NCBI GenBank assembly: GCA_014763615.1
Contig: JACXVB010000029.1
Span: 1-35,886 of the forward strand
Source: Sphingobacteriales bacterium
GTDB taxonomy: Bacteria > Bacteroidota > Bacteroidia > Sphingobacteriales > Sphingobacteriaceae
DNA length: 35,886 nucleotides
Direction of reading: 5' to 3'
The translations under genes were made by a program, and so were the position numbers. The notes under the pieces were generated by a model. It made no database searches. It was not told where the DNA came from and saw nothing but the letters and a program-made list of their open reading frames with translations. Shown piece by piece: positions 35,553 to 35,886 of the stretch. Each line of letters starts with the position of its first letter. Position 1 is the stretch's first letter.

Positions 35553-35596
35553 TTTCGTCCCATCAGGGTCTCTCGTGGAGGACCCTGATAAATAAC
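35553..35596. repeat. Hairpin family B, copy 4
   Basis: Same element again, followed after 7 bp by family A copy 4 (35604-35636). Spacer sequence before it (35476-35552) is unique. Confidence 0.88.
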
Positions 35597-35603
35597 CTTC
35601 ACT

Positions 35604-35636
35604 GGTCGTAGGTTAAGCTTTAGCGTTCCTACGACC
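35604..35636. repeat. Palindrome family A, copy 4
   Basis: Full 33-bp A element with intact GGTCGTAGG and CCTACGACC arms, identical to copy 2. Confidence 0.85.
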
Positions 35637-35748
35637 TACATTAACCTATTTAATTAACCTTATTCTGAACTAGGCAAAAGCAAAATAGATTTGATATTTT
35701 TGAGCTAAACAAAATGGGGGAATCGAGCGGATGCTCTTTAAGTTAAAA

Positions 35749-35778
35749 GTCGTAGGAGCGCTGCGCTAAACCTACGAC
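35749..35778. repeat. Palindrome family A, diverged inverted copy
   Basis: Arms GTCGTAGG and CCTACGAC are kept but the loop is different, AGCG-CTG-CGCT plus AAA, which adds a second small stem. The loop resembles the reverse complement of the other copies, so this copy is probably inverted. It ends about 8 bp before the transposase remnant. Confidence 0.75.
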
Positions 35779-35786
35779 CAGCAAAG

Positions 35787-35886
35787 GTCAATAAAACCTA
35801 TAGAGATGGTGTATTAGATACTCATCTTTTTGATAACCTGGATGAGGTGAGAGCTGTCGCAGAAGAATGGGTAGAGGATTATAACA
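35787..35886 (+). pseudogene. IS3-family transposase (OrfB) C-terminal fragment
   Basis: From about 35787 the frame reads NKTYRDGVLDTHLFDNLDEV and continues RAVAEEWVEDYN up to the window end. This matches the stretch of IS3-family OrfB transposases just before the usual NxxRPHxSL motif of the integrase core. Nothing of the upstream transposase is present in any frame; the sequence before it is a palindromic repeat. It is therefore a 5'-truncated remnant, and its 3' part continues beyond the window. No terminal inverted repeat can be seen. Confidence 0.75.

Larger units (their letters stand above)
34923..35786. repeat. Gene-free mosaic of hairpin and direct repeats
   Basis: About 860 bp with no believable gene, made of at least three repeat families in the order A-C-B-C-B-A-B-A(half)-B-A-A(inverted). 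Family A is a short palindrome, B a longer hairpin and C a duplicated segment of about 120 bp; each is described separately. Reading frames here (for example a frame encoding GPPRETLMG on the minus strand) merely run through the repeats. The region follows the giant adhesin gene and ends at a transposase remnant. Confidence 0.85.

Noticed and set aside
35118-35596. Four regularly similar repeats suggesting a CRISPR array
   Set aside because: Copies start 163, 134 and 138 bp apart, far more than CRISPR spacers allow; each repeat is itself a strong hairpin interspersed with other repeat families, and no cas genes are present.

Overview
The window looks like chromosomal DNA from an AT-rich member of the Bacteroidota, most likely Sphingobacteriales and Pedobacter-like. 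This rests on type IX secretion (PorZ, plus a giant adhesin with a gliding-type C-terminal sorting domain), a TraR/DksA protein without its zinc cysteines, the ileS-dksA-lspA gene order, and weak Shine-Dalgarno sequences with A-rich leaders. The genus is an inference.

Positions 1-12650 form a light-response island. On the minus strand lie a 50-aa DUF2256 protein, a DASH-type cryptochrome/photolyase, an Fe-S (6-4)-type photolyase (FeS-BCP) and a MerR/B12 photoreceptor repressor of the LitR/CarH type. On the plus strand lie a TIGR03643 protein, a eukaryote-like 6-pyruvoyl-tetrahydropterin synthase, GTP cyclohydrolase I, an SDR, a flavin reductase, a TetR regulator and an ABC1/UbiB kinase-like protein. 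A light-driven proton-pump rhodopsin, lycopene cyclase (crtY) and beta-carotene cleavage enzyme (blh) follow. Together these genes would sense light through adenosyl-B12, repair UV damage, make a reduced pterin, and make retinal for the pump. The same inverted repeat (TTTTGTTTAA-N16-TTAAACAAAA) lies upstream of both the pterin operon and the rhodopsin gene, which suggests common control.

Positions 12660-23260 are mainly housekeeping: lspA, a dksA-like gene and ileS (minus strand; IleS has an unusual internal insertion), a small membrane protein, an RND/MMPL transporter, then porZ overlapping recO. Positions 23295-25490 hold a divergent pair, an outer-membrane beta-barrel protein and a two-domain fasciclin lipoprotein, whose shared upstream region carries a 12-bp direct repeat.

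Positions 25584-34922 encode one 3112-aa secreted adhesin: signal peptide, glycine-rich block, DUF11-like and jelly-roll-like domains, 22 SprB-type repeats, three Ig/cadherin-like domains, a Calx-beta domain and a type B T9SS sorting domain. Positions 34923-35786 contain no gene. They hold a mosaic of at least three repeat families, two of them hairpins, which abuts the 3' part of an IS3-family transposase running off the window end. No tRNA, rRNA or CRISPR was seen.
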